A DNA stretch of 64,000 bases from Corticimicrobacter populi (GTDB lineage: Bacteria > Pseudomonadota > Gammaproteobacteria > Burkholderiales > Burkholderiaceae_B), in assembly GCF_003123725.1 (NCBI RefSeq), contig NZ_QETA01000001.1:310001-374000 (forward strand). Reading direction: 5' to 3'. The position numbers were made by a program, and so were the translations under genes. Shown one piece after another: positions 40,129 to 49,801 of this stretch. Below the pieces are notes generated by a model that saw nothing but the letters and a program-made list of their open reading frames with translations, searched no databases and was not told the origin of the DNA. How positions within the stretch are numbered: the first letter of the stretch is position 1; each line of letters starts with the position of its first letter.

Positions 40129-41502
40129 ATGACGATCTCGACCCATCAGTCTGACGAGGCGTTGCCGTGGCAAGGCAATGCATGGCTGGCACACAAGTTT
40201 CCCCACAGCGACAAAACTGTCAAGATTCGCAGGATACTCCTGCTGGCGGGGGTGTCCTGTATTTTGCTTGGTGTCTTCTGGGCTTCTTGTTATATCTACT
40301 TCGAGCGGCCTGAGCTGGCGGCCATCTATGTGGTGCTGGCACTGATCGGGATCAGCGCCATCATTTGCAGTCGAAGGTACAAGTATCGTGTTCTTGTGGG
40401 AATTGCACATGCCATCATGTTGATGGTGGTGCTCATTTCTGCCATTGACGTGCCGCTGAATGGTGTTTCACGCTCTGCCTACGTGTATTTCCTGCCGTTG
40501 GCTGCCGGTGCGATCTTTGTGTTTGGGCAGGGCAATTTCTACATGGGTACGTTGTTTCCGATACTGTGCCTGGGATTGTTCGTGCTGTTCGGGGTTGGGG
40601 CGGCAGGTTTTACCGAGTCGGACTTTGCTCCACCCGAGGCAGTGCGTTTCCTGGGCGCTATCGCCAATTTTTCGATTGCTTCGTTGTTGATGGCATGCGT
40701 ACTGGTCATCTATCGCAATGACATGAATGCCAGGATTTCACTGGCGCGAGAATTGGTGCATGCGATCACGGATCGTCAGTTGCTGGTGCTCTACCAGCCG
40801 CAGGTCGGGATGGATGGCAAGCCCACGGGGGCGGAAGCGCTGGTTCGTTGGCAACATCCGTCACGGGGATTGCTTTCACCGGATCAATTCATTCCACTGG
40901 CCGAAGAGAGCTTTCTGATTCGTGAGCTGGGCCTGGAGGTCTTGCGACAGGCTTGTGAGCTGTTGAGCAAATGGGCTGAAGATCCGGTGCTGGCGACCAA
41001 GATCGTGGCTGTCAACGTTAGCCCCGTTCAGCTTCAGGATGCCGGCTTCGTGTCTTCCGTGCGTCAGGTGCTGGCCGCGACCGGGGCCAATCCGGCCCGG
41101 CTTGAGCTTGAGCTTACTGAATCCGCGCTCTGCATGGATGTCGATCAGGTCAGGGAAAAAATGCAGGCGCTGCAGGCGAATGGGGTTCGCTGGGCGCTGG
41201 ATGACTTTGGGACCGGCTTTTCATCATTGGCGGTTCTTCAATCACTGCCGGTTCAGAAGTTGAAGATTGACAGGCAGTTTGTCGAAAGCGCGGCAGAAAG
41301 CGAGTCGGCCAAACTCTTGCTGGCAAAAATCATTGAAATTGCCGATGTCATGGGCATGACGGCGATTGCTGAAGGCATCGAAACACGCCAGCAGCGTGAC
41401 ATGCTGGCGCAATTCGGTTGTCGCGAATTCCAGGGCTTTCTCTATGGGCGGCCACAGCCGGTGGCCGCCCTGGAGTCGATGATGCGGGTTGCTGTTAGCT
41501 AG
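40129..41502 (+). CDS. Membrane-anchored EAL domain protein (cyclic di-GMP phosphodiesterase)
   Basis: A protein of about 457 residues. Five or six transmembrane helices lie in the first 205 residues, arranged like a MASE-type sensor, and an EAL domain occupies about 210-455. EAL is at 236-238, DDFGTG at 358, and KIDRQFV and AEGIET follow, so catalytic residues look complete. There is no GGDEF partner domain, so it should only degrade cyclic di-GMP. No ribosome site decides between ATG at 40129 and GTG at 40120. Confidence 0.88.
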   Translation: MTISTHQSDEALPWQGNAWLAHKFPHSDKTVKIRRILLLAGVSCILLGVFWASCYIYFERPELAAIYVVLALIGISAIICSRRYKYRVLVGIAHAIMLMVVLISAIDVPLNGVSRSAYVYFLPLAAGAIFVFGQGNFYMGTLFPILCLGLFVLFGVGAAGFTESDFAPPEAVRFLGAIANFSIASLLMACVLVIYRNDMNARISLARELVHAITDRQLLVLYQPQVGMDGKPTGAEALVRWQHPSRGLLSPDQFIPLAEESFLIRELGLEVLRQACELLSKWAEDPVLATKIVAVNVSPVQLQDAGFVSSVRQVLAATGANPARLELELTESALCMDVDQVREKMQALQANGVRWALDDFGTGFSSLAVLQSLPVQKLKIDRQFVESAAESESAKLLLAKIIEIADVMGMTAIAEGIETRQQRDMLAQFGCREFQGFLYGRPQPVAALESMMRVAVS

Positions 41503-41548
41503 CCCTGCGGGTTGTGATCGGCTTTTCTGTCGTGCCGGGTGGGTATTG

Positions 41549-43216
41549 CTACTGGAACAGGATCACCGTTTTCTGCAGCGTGATCCAGATGCCCCACAGC
41601 AGCGGGATACCCACGCAGGCCCAGGCAAACAGCACCAGGATAAAGGGTGTGCGGAATGTCGAGCGTCCACTGCCCTGGACTTCAGCCTGGGCGGCGCGTT
41701 CGCTGGCCAGTGCCTTTTCCTTGGCCAGCTCCTCGTCGGTCATGAAGTACTTGGCGTTGATCGGGCGGATCAGCATATTGCAGATGAAGCCCAGTACCAG
41801 CATGCCGGCCAGGATGTACATGGTGATGTCATAGACCTGCGCGCGCGGCACACCGATGGATACCTGGTATTCGCGGATATAGTTGACCAGTACCGGCCCG
41901 AGGATGCCGGCGGCTGACCAGGCAGTCAGCAGGCGCCCGTGAATGGCACCGACCATCTGTGTGCCGAACAGATCGGCCAGATAGGCCGGGACCGTGGCGA
42001 AGCCACCGCCGTACATCGACAGGATTACGCAGAAGGCTGCCACGAACAGGGCCAGGTAGCCCAGGTGACCGGTCCACGGGATCATCGCGTACAGCAGGAA
42101 ACCGAGCACGAAAAAGATCATGTAGGTCCGCTTGCGGCCCAGCCGGTCGGACAGGCTGGCCCAGAAGAAGCGCCCGCCGATATTGAACAGGCTGAGCAGG
42201 CCGGTAAAACCGGCGGCAATGGCTGCGATCGCGCCGAGCTGCTCGCGGCTCAGATCGGTGTAACCCAGTCCGGGTTCTCCGATCAGGCGTCCGCCGAACA
42301 TCTCCTGCAGCAGTGGCGAGGCCATGCCGATGATACCGATGCCGGCGGTCACGTTCAGACACAGCACCCACCAGACCAGCCAGAACTGCGGAATGCCCCA
42401 GACCCGGCTGACATGCACATGACGTTGCGTGATCATGACATTGTTGGCCTGTGCGGCGGGGGGTGTCCAGCCTTCCGGCTTCCAGCCGCTGGGCGGTACG
42501 CGATAGCCCAGCGCACCTGACATCATGAAGACGAAATAGATTGCCGCCATGGTCAGGAACGTCTGCCAGACGCCGGGTGAGGTCGGCGTTGCGAAGTGGC
42601 GCATCAGCAGATCAGCCAGTGGCGCACCGATCATGGCACCTCCGCCGAAGCCCATGATGGCCATGCCGGTTGCCATGCCGCGTCGGTCCGGAAACCACTT
42701 GATCAGGGTGCTGACCGGCGAGATGTAGCCCAGCCCAAGGCCGATGCCGCCGATGACGCCAGAACCCAGCCACAGCATCCAGAGTTGGTGCAGATACACC
42801 CCGGCTGCCGAGATGACCAGACCACCACACCAGCACAGCGCCGAGACGATGCCGGCCTTGCGTGGGCCGGCGCGTTCAAGCCAGCCGCCCCAAAGCGCTG
42901 CCGAGCAGCCGAGCAGTACGAAGAACAGGGTGTACATCCAGCCCATGGTCGAGACTTTCCAGTCGCACTGGGTGGTAAACAGCTCCGCCATCAGGCTCAT
43001 GTCGGCCGGACAGGCCAGCGGCGCGGTGCCGCCGACCGCCTGCGAGAGCGGTAGCCAGAACACCGAAAAGCCATAGGCCATGCCAATGCACAGATGGATG
43101 GCCAGGGCCGCAGGCGGCACCAACCAGCGATTGAAGCCGGGACCTGCGATGGTGCGGGCTTTCTCCAGGAAGCCGGGGGCGGAAGATTCCGCCGTGGCAA
43201 CAGCAGCGTAGTTCAT
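41549..43216 (-). CDS. Oxalate/formate antiporter-family MFS transporter
   Basis: A 555-residue, twelve-helix membrane protein of the OFA (OxlT-type) family. The opening FNRWLVPPAALAIHLCIGMAYGFSVFWLPLS, the segment GGIGLGLGYISPVSTLIKWFPDRRG and the late GRFFWASLSDRLGRK are characteristic. It likely exchanges formate with oxalate or another carboxylate and so supplies or relieves substrate for the formate dehydrogenase encoded upstream. It is on the same strand as fdsD after a 166-nt gap that probably holds its own promoter. AAGGGGAGA precedes the ATG at 43216. Confidence 0.85.
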   Translation of the reverse strand: MNYAAVATAESSAPGFLEKARTIAGPGFNRWLVPPAALAIHLCIGMAYGFSVFWLPLSQAVGGTAPLACPADMSLMAELFTTQCDWKVSTMGWMYTLFFVLLGCSAALWGGWLERAGPRKAGIVSALCWCGGLVISAAGVYLHQLWMLWLGSGVIGGIGLGLGYISPVSTLIKWFPDRRGMATGMAIMGFGGGAMIGAPLADLLMRHFATPTSPGVWQTFLTMAAIYFVFMMSGALGYRVPPSGWKPEGWTPPAAQANNVMITQRHVHVSRVWGIPQFWLVWWVLCLNVTAGIGIIGMASPLLQEMFGGRLIGEPGLGYTDLSREQLGAIAAIAAGFTGLLSLFNIGGRFFWASLSDRLGRKRTYMIFFVLGFLLYAMIPWTGHLGYLALFVAAFCVILSMYGGGFATVPAYLADLFGTQMVGAIHGRLLTAWSAAGILGPVLVNYIREYQVSIGVPRAQVYDITMYILAGMLVLGFICNMLIRPINAKYFMTDEELAKEKALASERAAQAEVQGSGRSTFRTPFILVLFAWACVGIPLLWGIWITLQKTVILFQ

Positions 43217-43382
43217 GATGTCTCCCCTTGGAAATCTCCGGGATTGCGGAGGTTCCGTGTTGCTTTCTTTATTTATTGAGCGGGTTGTATGTACAGCGTG
43301 TCGTATTGAAGTGCAGGTTGAGAAAAGGGTGAACCATTTGGGGCTGGCTTCTGTTGGCAGCCCAGTGATGGAGTGGTGGTTT

Positions 43383-43643
43383 TCAGGCAGGCGCTGGCTC
43401 GAGCCGACTTCGATGTGCCTGCAGGGCCTCGCGCACGATGTCGTGCAACGCCAGCCCGCTGTGGCTCACACCTTGTGGATGCGTGTCGAGAAAGGCCAGG
43501 ATCTGGCGCCGCATGCGGGGTTCCCAGAACTTTTCAATATGGTTGGCGATGCCGTCGATCCCGGCTGTGCGGTCTGGCCAGGCCTGAAAAAAATCGCCGA
43601 TGCGATTGGCCATCCGGATCAGGTTGTCCTGTGTATCTGTCAT
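43383..43643 (-). CDS. fdsD: Formate dehydrogenase delta subunit
   Basis: An 86-residue protein of the FdsD family, with LIRMANRIGDFFQAWPDR and the family HIEKFWEPRMRRQILAFL. It is a small accessory subunit of the NAD-linked molybdenum formate dehydrogenase, needed for a mature complex. AGGAGGAGA precedes the ATG at 43643. It lies 28 nt after the fdhD stop and closes the operon. Confidence 0.92.
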   Translation of the reverse strand: MTDTQDNLIRMANRIGDFFQAWPDRTAGIDGIANHIEKFWEPRMRRQILAFLDTHPQGVSHSGLALHDIVREALQAHRSRLEPAPA

Positions 43644-43671
43644 GTCTCCTCCTGTACTGCGCAACGCGTGA

Positions 43672-44511
43672 CTAGATGAAACGCCCGGCATGGGCATACA
43701 GTGTGCAGCGATCTCCCCGCATGAAACCGGCCAGCGCCACGTTAAGGCGGGTGGCCAGATCGGCGGCCAGCGCGGTGGGAGCGGAAATGGCTGCCAGCAC
43801 GTCGATGCCGGCAGCCGCCGATTTCTGCACCATTTCGAAACTGGCACGGCTCGAGACCAGCGCCATGCCGTCACCAACCGGCAGATCGTGGCGGCGTGCC
43901 AACGCACCGATCAGTTTGTCGAGCGCGTTATGCCTGCCCACGTCTTCGCGCACCAGGTGCAGCGTGCCATCGCGCCCGGCCCAGCCAGCCGCGTGGGTGG
44001 CACCGGTGTCGTCGTGCAGGTGCTGTTGCACACGCATAGCCTTTTGAGCATTGAACAGGGCCGCCAGCGCAACCGGCCTGCCGGCCTGGACGGGAGGCAG
44101 TGGCCGCACGACCTCTGGCAGGGAGTCCACGCCGCACAGGCCGCAGCCGGTTCGTCCAGTCAGCGCTCGACGTCGTTCCTTGAGCCGATGCTCACAGGCA
44201 CTCGATATCTCGATGGAAACCACGATGCCCAGGCCGCACGGGTCAGGTGCCACTTCCACGCCACGGAGATCCTGCGCCTGGCCGATGATGCCCTCGGACA
44301 ATGAAAAACCGTAGGCAAAATCCTCCAGGTCGGCCGGCGTGGCCAGCATGGTGGCATGGCTGATGCCGTTGTATTCGAGCGCGATGGCGACTTCGGTCGC
44401 CAGGGCGTCGGTGTCGTCATGCAGCCCGTCCATACCGGCACGCACCACCTGACGGCGTTCGGCGCAAGGCGGCAGAAGATCGGTATCGGAAGCGGCGGCG
44501 TGTGCGGTCAT
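43672..44511 (-). CDS. fdhD: Formate dehydrogenase accessory sulfurtransferase FdhD
   Basis: A 279-residue FdhD protein (also called FdsC in this operon). It transfers sulfur from IscS to the molybdenum cofactor before insertion into FdsA. The sulfur-carrying CGLCG motif has Cys123 and Cys126. The later LVREDVGRHNALDKLIG and SSRASFEMVQKSAAAGIDVLAAISAPTALA segments are typical. It starts 10 nt after the fdsA stop. Confidence 0.95.
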   Translation of the reverse strand: MTAHAAASDTDLLPPCAERRQVVRAGMDGLHDDTDALATEVAIALEYNGISHATMLATPADLEDFAYGFSLSEGIIGQAQDLRGVEVAPDPCGLGIVVSIEISSACEHRLKERRRALTGRTGCGLCGVDSLPEVVRPLPPVQAGRPVALAALFNAQKAMRVQQHLHDDTGATHAAGWAGRDGTLHLVREDVGRHNALDKLIGALARRHDLPVGDGMALVSSRASFEMVQKSAAAGIDVLAAISAPTALAADLATRLNVALAGFMRGDRCTLYAHAGRFI

Positions 44512-44521
44512 GGTGTGATCT

Positions 44522-47398
44522 CTATTTGCCGGTCAGGGCCGTGTCATTTTCCCTTTCGCGTTCGCGCAGCAGCTTTTCCTGGATGTCGGTGAAGCGGCTC
44601 CAGTTGCGCTGCCATTCCGATGGCTGCGAGACGCGGGTGACCTGCACGGCGGTGACCTTGTATTCGGGGCAGTTGGTGGCCCAGTCGGAACTGTCCGTGG
44701 TCACGACGTTGGCACCGGACTCCGGAAAGTGGAAGGTGGTGTATACCACACCCGGCTGTACCCGGTCGGTGATCACGGCACGCAGCACCGTTTCTCCCGA
44801 GCGGCTTTGCACCCCGACCCAGTCACCATGGGCGACGCCTCGGTCCTCGGCATCCTGCGGGTGGATTTCGAGGACATCCTCGCTGTGCCAGGCCACATTG
44901 GGTGTGCGTCGGGTCTGGGCACCGACGTTGTATTGCGACAGGATGCGGCCGGTGGTGAGCAGCAGGGGAAACTTTCGGGTGCTGCGCTCGTCGCTGGGTA
45001 CGTACTGGGTAATCATGAACCGTCCCTTGCCAATCACGAATTGGTCGATGTGCATGATGGGGGTCCCTTCCGGGGCGTCGTCGTTGCAGGGCCACTGCAG
45101 GCTGCCCATGCGTTCGAGCTTGTCGTAACTGACGCCCGAAAAGGTCGGCGTCAGGCGGGCAATTTCATCCATGATCTGGCTAGGATGGTCGTAGTGCATG
45201 GGATAGCCCAGCGCCTGTGCCAGTTCCATGGTGATTTCCCAGTCGGCCTTGCCGTTGCGCGGCTCCATCACCTTGCGCACGCGCGAGATGCGTCGCTCGG
45301 CATTGGTGAAGGTGCCATCCTTCTCCAGGAACGAGGAGCCGGGCAGGAAGACATGGGCATACTTGGCCGTTTCGTTCAGGAACAGATCCTGCACCACAAT
45401 GCATTCCATCGCTGCCAGCGCGGCTGCGACGTGCTGTGTGTTGGGGTCGGACTGGACAATATCCTCGCCCTGGCAGTACAGCCCCATGAAGCTGCCTTCG
45501 AGTGCAGCCTCGAACATGTTGGGGATGCGCAGGCCCGGTTCGGGCTGCAGCGTGACGCCCCAGGCCTGTTCGAACTGGCTGCGCACAACTGGGTCGGAAA
45601 TGTGCCGGTAGCCGGGCAGTTCGTGCGGGAACGAGCCCATGTCGCATGACCCCTGCACGTTGTTCTGGCCGCGCAGCGGGTTCACCCCCACGCCTTCCCG
45701 TCCGATGTTGCCGGTGGCCATGGCCAGGTTGGCGATGGCCATCACGGTGGTCGAGCCCTGGCTGTGCTCGGTTACGCCCAGGCCGTAGTAGACCGCACCA
45801 TTGCCGCCTGTGGCGTAGAGGCGGGCAGCGCCGCGCACCAGTTCGGCTGGCACGCCGGTGGTCTCGGCCGTGTGCTCGGGCGAGTTCTCGGGACGGGCCA
45901 CGAATTCGCGCCATTGCTCGAAGCTGGCGGGGTCGCAGCGTTCGGCCACGAACGGTTCGGCGACCAGTTGCTCGGTCACGATGACGTGGGCCAGTGCCGT
46001 CAGCAAGGCCGTATTGGTGCCGGGGCGCACCTGCAGGTGAAAATCGGCTTTGATGTGCGGCGAGTTGACCAGTTCGATGCGACGCGGGTCGATCACGATC
46101 AGGCGTGCTCCCTGGCGCAGGCGGCGCTTCAGGCGCGAGGCAAAGACTGGATGGCCGCTGCTGGGGTTGGCCCCCATGACGATGACCACATCGGAGAACA
46201 TCACCGAATCAAAAGTCTGCGTACCGGCCGATTCGCCCAGCGTCTGCTTGAGGCCGTAGCCGGTGGGCGAATGGCAGACCCGGGCGCAGGTATCGACATT
46301 GTTGGTATTGAAGGCGGCGCGGATCAGCTTTTGCACCAGCCAGGTTTCTTCGTTGGTGCAGCGCGACGAGGTGATGCCGCCCACGGCATCACGGCCATAT
46401 TTCTGCTGGATGCGGCGGAATTCGGAGGCGGCGTATTGCAGGGCCTCGTCCCATGAAACTTCCTGCCACGGATCGGTGATTCGCTGGCGGATCATGGGCG
46501 TCAGCACGCGGTCCTTGTGCGTGGTGTAGCCCCAGGCGAAGCGCCCCTTGACGCAGGCATGACCACGGTTGGCCTGGCCGTCTTTCCACGGCGTCATGCG
46601 TACGACCGTCTGGCCCTTCATCTCGGCCTTGAAACCGCAGCCCACGCCACAGTAGGCGCAGGTGGTGACGATGGCGTGTTCGGCCTGACCCAGCTCGATG
46701 ACCGATTTTTCCTGCAGGGTCGCGGTCGGGCAGGCCTGCACGCAGGCACCGCAGGACACGCATTCGCTGTCGATGAAATCCTCACCCTGGCCGGCCGTGA
46801 CCCGCGAGGCGAAGCCTTTGGCCCCGATGGTCAGTGCAAAGGTGCCCTGGGTTTCCTCGCAGGCGCGCACGCAGCGGTTGCAGACGATGCATTTGGCCGG
46901 GTCGTAGGTGAAGTAGGGATTGGTCGTATCCTTGGTGTCGTCGAGGTGGTTCGCACCCTTGTAGCCGTAGCGGACTTCGCGCAGGCCGACCACGCCGGCC
47001 ATGTCCTGTAGTTCGCAGTCACCGTTGGCCGGGCAGGTCAGGCAGTCGAGCGGGTGATCGGAGATATACAGCTCCATCACGTTGCGCCGCATGTCATGCA
47101 GTTTCGGGGTTTCCGTGTGCACGACCATACCGGCCTCGACCGGGGTGGTACAGGACGCCGGATAGCCGCGTCGTCCTTCGATCTGCACCAGGCACAGGCG
47201 GCATGAGCCGAATGCTTCCAGGCTGTCTGTGGCGCACAGCTTGGGAATGTTGATGCCGTGTTCGGCAGCGGCCCGCATGACCGAGGTTCCTTCGGGGACG
47301 GTGACTTCATAGCCATCGATGGTCAGAGTGACCATGGCGGTGGCGGCGCGGGCGGGTGTTCCGTAATCGCGTTCGCGTTTCAGGACGGTTTCCAGCAT
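44522..47398 (-). CDS. fdsA: NAD-dependent formate dehydrogenase alpha subunit (molybdenum)
   Basis: The 958-residue catalytic subunit that oxidises formate to CO2. The N-terminal 2Fe-2S part has CATDSLEAFGSCRLC, and ferredoxin-like clusters follow (CIVCNRCVRAC, CVSCGACVQAC). The CAYCGVGCGF cluster leads to the molybdopterin domain. The molybdenum ligand is Cys375 (ARVCHSPTG), a normal cysteine and not selenocysteine. Electrons pass to the FdsB flavin site. It lies 15 nt after fdsB. Confidence 0.95.
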   Translation of the reverse strand: MLETVLKRERDYGTPARAATAMVTLTIDGYEVTVPEGTSVMRAAAEHGINIPKLCATDSLEAFGSCRLCLVQIEGRRGYPASCTTPVEAGMVVHTETPKLHDMRRNVMELYISDHPLDCLTCPANGDCELQDMAGVVGLREVRYGYKGANHLDDTKDTTNPYFTYDPAKCIVCNRCVRACEETQGTFALTIGAKGFASRVTAGQGEDFIDSECVSCGACVQACPTATLQEKSVIELGQAEHAIVTTCAYCGVGCGFKAEMKGQTVVRMTPWKDGQANRGHACVKGRFAWGYTTHKDRVLTPMIRQRITDPWQEVSWDEALQYAASEFRRIQQKYGRDAVGGITSSRCTNEETWLVQKLIRAAFNTNNVDTCARVCHSPTGYGLKQTLGESAGTQTFDSVMFSDVVIVMGANPSSGHPVFASRLKRRLRQGARLIVIDPRRIELVNSPHIKADFHLQVRPGTNTALLTALAHVIVTEQLVAEPFVAERCDPASFEQWREFVARPENSPEHTAETTGVPAELVRGAARLYATGGNGAVYYGLGVTEHSQGSTTVMAIANLAMATGNIGREGVGVNPLRGQNNVQGSCDMGSFPHELPGYRHISDPVVRSQFEQAWGVTLQPEPGLRIPNMFEAALEGSFMGLYCQGEDIVQSDPNTQHVAAALAAMECIVVQDLFLNETAKYAHVFLPGSSFLEKDGTFTNAERRISRVRKVMEPRNGKADWEITMELAQALGYPMHYDHPSQIMDEIARLTPTFSGVSYDKLERMGSLQWPCNDDAPEGTPIMHIDQFVIGKGRFMITQYVPSDERSTRKFPLLLTTGRILSQYNVGAQTRRTPNVAWHSEDVLEIHPQDAEDRGVAHGDWVGVQSRSGETVLRAVITDRVQPGVVYTTFHFPESGANVVTTDSSDWATNCPEYKVTAVQVTRVSQPSEWQRNWSRFTDIQEKLLRERERENDTALTGK

Positions 47399-47413
47399 GG
47401 CAGTCTCCTGGAC

Positions 47414-49051
47414 TCAGGCCGCACAGGCGGCGCGGGAGGGTTCGAGGCCGAAGTCCTCGGGGAAGTGCTCGAGTGCGGACATCACGGGGAAGGGTGTCAT
47501 GCCCCCCAGTGCGCACAGCGAGCCGCCGATCATGGTGTCGCAGAGATCGCGCAGCAGGTGGACCTGGGTTTCGCGCTGCGGACCGCCTGCGGCAATCCGC
47601 TCAATGACTTCCATGCCGCGTGTCGAGCCGATCCGACAGGGCGTGCACTTGCCGCAGGATTCGACGGCACAGAATTCCATCGCGTAGTGCGCCATGCGGG
47701 CCATGTCCACGGTCTCGTCAAAGGCCACGATGCCACCGTGGCCGATCATGGCCGAAATCTTCTGGTAGGCCTCGTAGTCCAGTGGGACATCCCATTGCGA
47801 TTCGGGCAGGTAGGCACCCAGCGGGCCGCCAACCTGGACGGCACGCAGCGGACGCCCCGAGGCACTGCCCCCGCCGAAGTCTTCCAGCAGTTCGCGCAGG
47901 GTCAGGCCGAAGGCTTTTTCCACCAGCCCACCGCAGCGGATATTGCCAGCCAGCTGGAACGGCAGCGTCCCGTGCGAACGGCCCACGCCGAAGTCGCGAT
48001 ACCAGGCTGCGCCGCGTGCCAGGATGGCGGGTACGGTCGCCAGCGAAATGACGTTGTTGACGACCGTGGGTTTGCCGAACAGTCCCTGGATGGCGGGCAG
48101 GGGCGGCTTGGGACGGATGACGCCGCGCTTGCCTTCCAGGCTTTCGAGCAGCGAGGTTTCCTCGCCACAGATATAGGCCCCGGCACCACTGCGTACTTCC
48201 AGGTCGAAATGCCGGCCACTGCCCTGAATGTCGGCACCGAGCCAGCCAGCGGTCTGGGCGCGGGCAATGGCGTGCTTCAGGGTGGCAATGGCATGCGGGT
48301 ACTCGGAGCGTACGTAGATATAGCCCTGGGTGGCCCCCACGGCCAGGGCTGCAATCGCCATGCCTTCGATCAGGGCACAGGGGTCGCCCTCCATCAGCAT
48401 GCGATCGGAGAAGGTGCCGGAGTCGCCTTCGTCGGCATTGCAGACGATGTATTTCCGGTCGGCGGGGCTGGTCAGCACCGTCTTCCACTTGATTCCGGTC
48501 GGAAAGGCCGCACCGCCACGGCCACGCAGGCCGGAAGCCGTCACGCACTCAACGATATCCTCGGCGCGCATGTCGAGCGCATTGCGCAGTCCCAGCCAGC
48601 CGCCGTGGGCGGCGTAGTCGTCGAGATCGAGTGGATCAATGATGCCGACACGGGCAAAGGTCAGGCGTTCCTGGCGACGCAGATAGGGGATATCGTCGGT
48701 CGGGCCGTGGCACAGGGCATGAGTTGCGCCTTCCAGCCAGCCAGCCTCGAACAGTCCGGGTACATCCTCGGGTACGACCGGGCCATAGGCAATGCGCCCG
48801 GCGGCTGTGTCGATCTCGACCATGGGTTCCAGCCAGAGCAGGCCGCGCGAGCCGTTGCGGATGATGCGTACAGGCTGGTTGCGCTGTCGGGCCTCGGCTT
48901 CGATGCGATGAGCCACGGCGTCGGCACCGGCGGCCACGGCGGCGGCATCGCGTGGCACATAGATACGGATGGCGCTGCCCATATCGTGCTGTGCCGATGT
49001 GTCTGTGTGGCTGGAGGAGGCAAAAGCCGGAGTGGAACGGGATGGTTTCAT
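47414..49051 (-). CDS. fdsB: Formate dehydrogenase beta subunit (NuoF-like)
   Basis: A 545-residue NuoF-like subunit that binds FMN and NAD. GRGGAAFPTGIKW is the FMN/NADH-binding segment and ESCGKCTPCRIG holds the 4Fe-4S cluster ligands. An N-terminal thioredoxin-like extension of about 130 residues is as in other FdsB proteins. The ATG overlaps the fdsG stop (ATGA), so the two are co-translated. Confidence 0.95.
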   Translation of the reverse strand: MKPSRSTPAFASSSHTDTSAQHDMGSAIRIYVPRDAAAVAAGADAVAHRIEAEARQRNQPVRIIRNGSRGLLWLEPMVEIDTAAGRIAYGPVVPEDVPGLFEAGWLEGATHALCHGPTDDIPYLRRQERLTFARVGIIDPLDLDDYAAHGGWLGLRNALDMRAEDIVECVTASGLRGRGGAAFPTGIKWKTVLTSPADRKYIVCNADEGDSGTFSDRMLMEGDPCALIEGMAIAALAVGATQGYIYVRSEYPHAIATLKHAIARAQTAGWLGADIQGSGRHFDLEVRSGAGAYICGEETSLLESLEGKRGVIRPKPPLPAIQGLFGKPTVVNNVISLATVPAILARGAAWYRDFGVGRSHGTLPFQLAGNIRCGGLVEKAFGLTLRELLEDFGGGSASGRPLRAVQVGGPLGAYLPESQWDVPLDYEAYQKISAMIGHGGIVAFDETVDMARMAHYAMEFCAVESCGKCTPCRIGSTRGMEVIERIAAGGPQRETQVHLLRDLCDTMIGGSLCALGGMTPFPVMSALEHFPEDFGLEPSRAACAA

Positions 49052-49614
49052 CGGACTTCCTCCGAGGCGAGAGTGGCATCCTCAGCCAGCAGGGTATCCA
49101 GCCGCGCGGGTGTGACGTGGGCATGCGGCTGTCCGTCGAGCATCACGGCGGGTCCCTGGGCGCACAACCCGAGGCAATACACGGGATCGGCGGTGATGCT
49201 GCCATCGGCTGAGGTCTGCCCCAGTCCACAGCCGAGCGTGCGTTGCGCATGGTCAATCAGGATCTGGGCACCACGCGCCTGACAGGCTTCGGCCCGGCAG
49301 ATTTCCAGGTGGCGGCCCTGTACGGGCTGCAGCCGGAAGTGCGGATAGAAGGTGATGACGCCGTAGACCTCGGCGCGTGAGCGCTGCAGGGCGGCGGCAA
49401 TCAGGGCAATGCTGTCTTCCGGAATGTGTCCCAGCTCATCCTGGATGGCGTGCAGCATCGGCAGCAAGGCACCGGGACGATCCTGATGCGTCTGGATAAT
49501 GCGTGCTGCTGCGGCCGCCGCCGGACTACAGGACTGGGCGGCAATGTCGAGGGCCAGTTTGCCCCCGCGTGCGCCTCCGGTGGAGGCGAGATCGATCTTT
49601 GCTTCGTGGCTCAT
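49048..49614 (-). CDS. fdsG: Formate dehydrogenase gamma subunit (NuoE-like)
   Basis: A 188-residue NuoE-like subunit with a 2Fe-2S cluster, whose Cys ligands lie in CRAEAC and CLGLC. It is the first gene of the fdsGBA-fdhD-fdsD operon. Of two in-frame ATG codons at 49620 and 49614, the second is chosen because AAGGAG would touch the first but sits 6 nt from the second. The intergenic region to the divergent regulator holds the operon promoter. Confidence 0.93.
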   Translation of the reverse strand: MSHEAKIDLASTGGARGGKLALDIAAQSCSPAAAAAARIIQTHQDRPGALLPMLHAIQDELGHIPEDSIALIAAALQRSRAEVYGVITFYPHFRLQPVQGRHLEICRAEACQARGAQILIDHAQRTLGCGLGQTSADGSITADPVYCLGLCAQGPAVMLDGQPHAHVTPARLDTLLAEDATLASEEVR

Positions 49615-49725
49615 GCGCATCTCCTTGTGCCTGTCCACCCTGATAAAAGGTGGCAGGCATGCGGTCCATCTGCTGGTCGGGCGTGTTGCCTGACGGTTTG
49701 TCTTGTCTCTATATTTATGTTTTAT

Positions 49726-49754
49726 ATTGCATATATATCGCGTATGAAGCGATA
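49726..49754. promoter_or_regulatory. Possible regulator operator between fdsG and its divergent regulator
   Basis: TATCGC (49736-49741) and GCGATA (49749-49754) form an inverted repeat with a 7-nt spacer in an AT-rich region. Read on the minus strand, one half agrees in 9 of 11 positions with the remembered ModE half-site starting ATCGCTATATA; the other half fits only with an indel. The site is about 48 nt from the regulator start. Confidence 0.4.
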
Positions 49755-49801
49755 ATTTGCCTACTCTACCAACGCTTTTTGCTGTGTTCAATAAGAAATT
49801 A

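Noticed and set aside
44522-47398. Possible selenocysteine in FdsA
   Set aside because: The molybdenum ligand codon is a normal TGC cysteine at residue 375; no in-frame TGA or SECIS element is needed.
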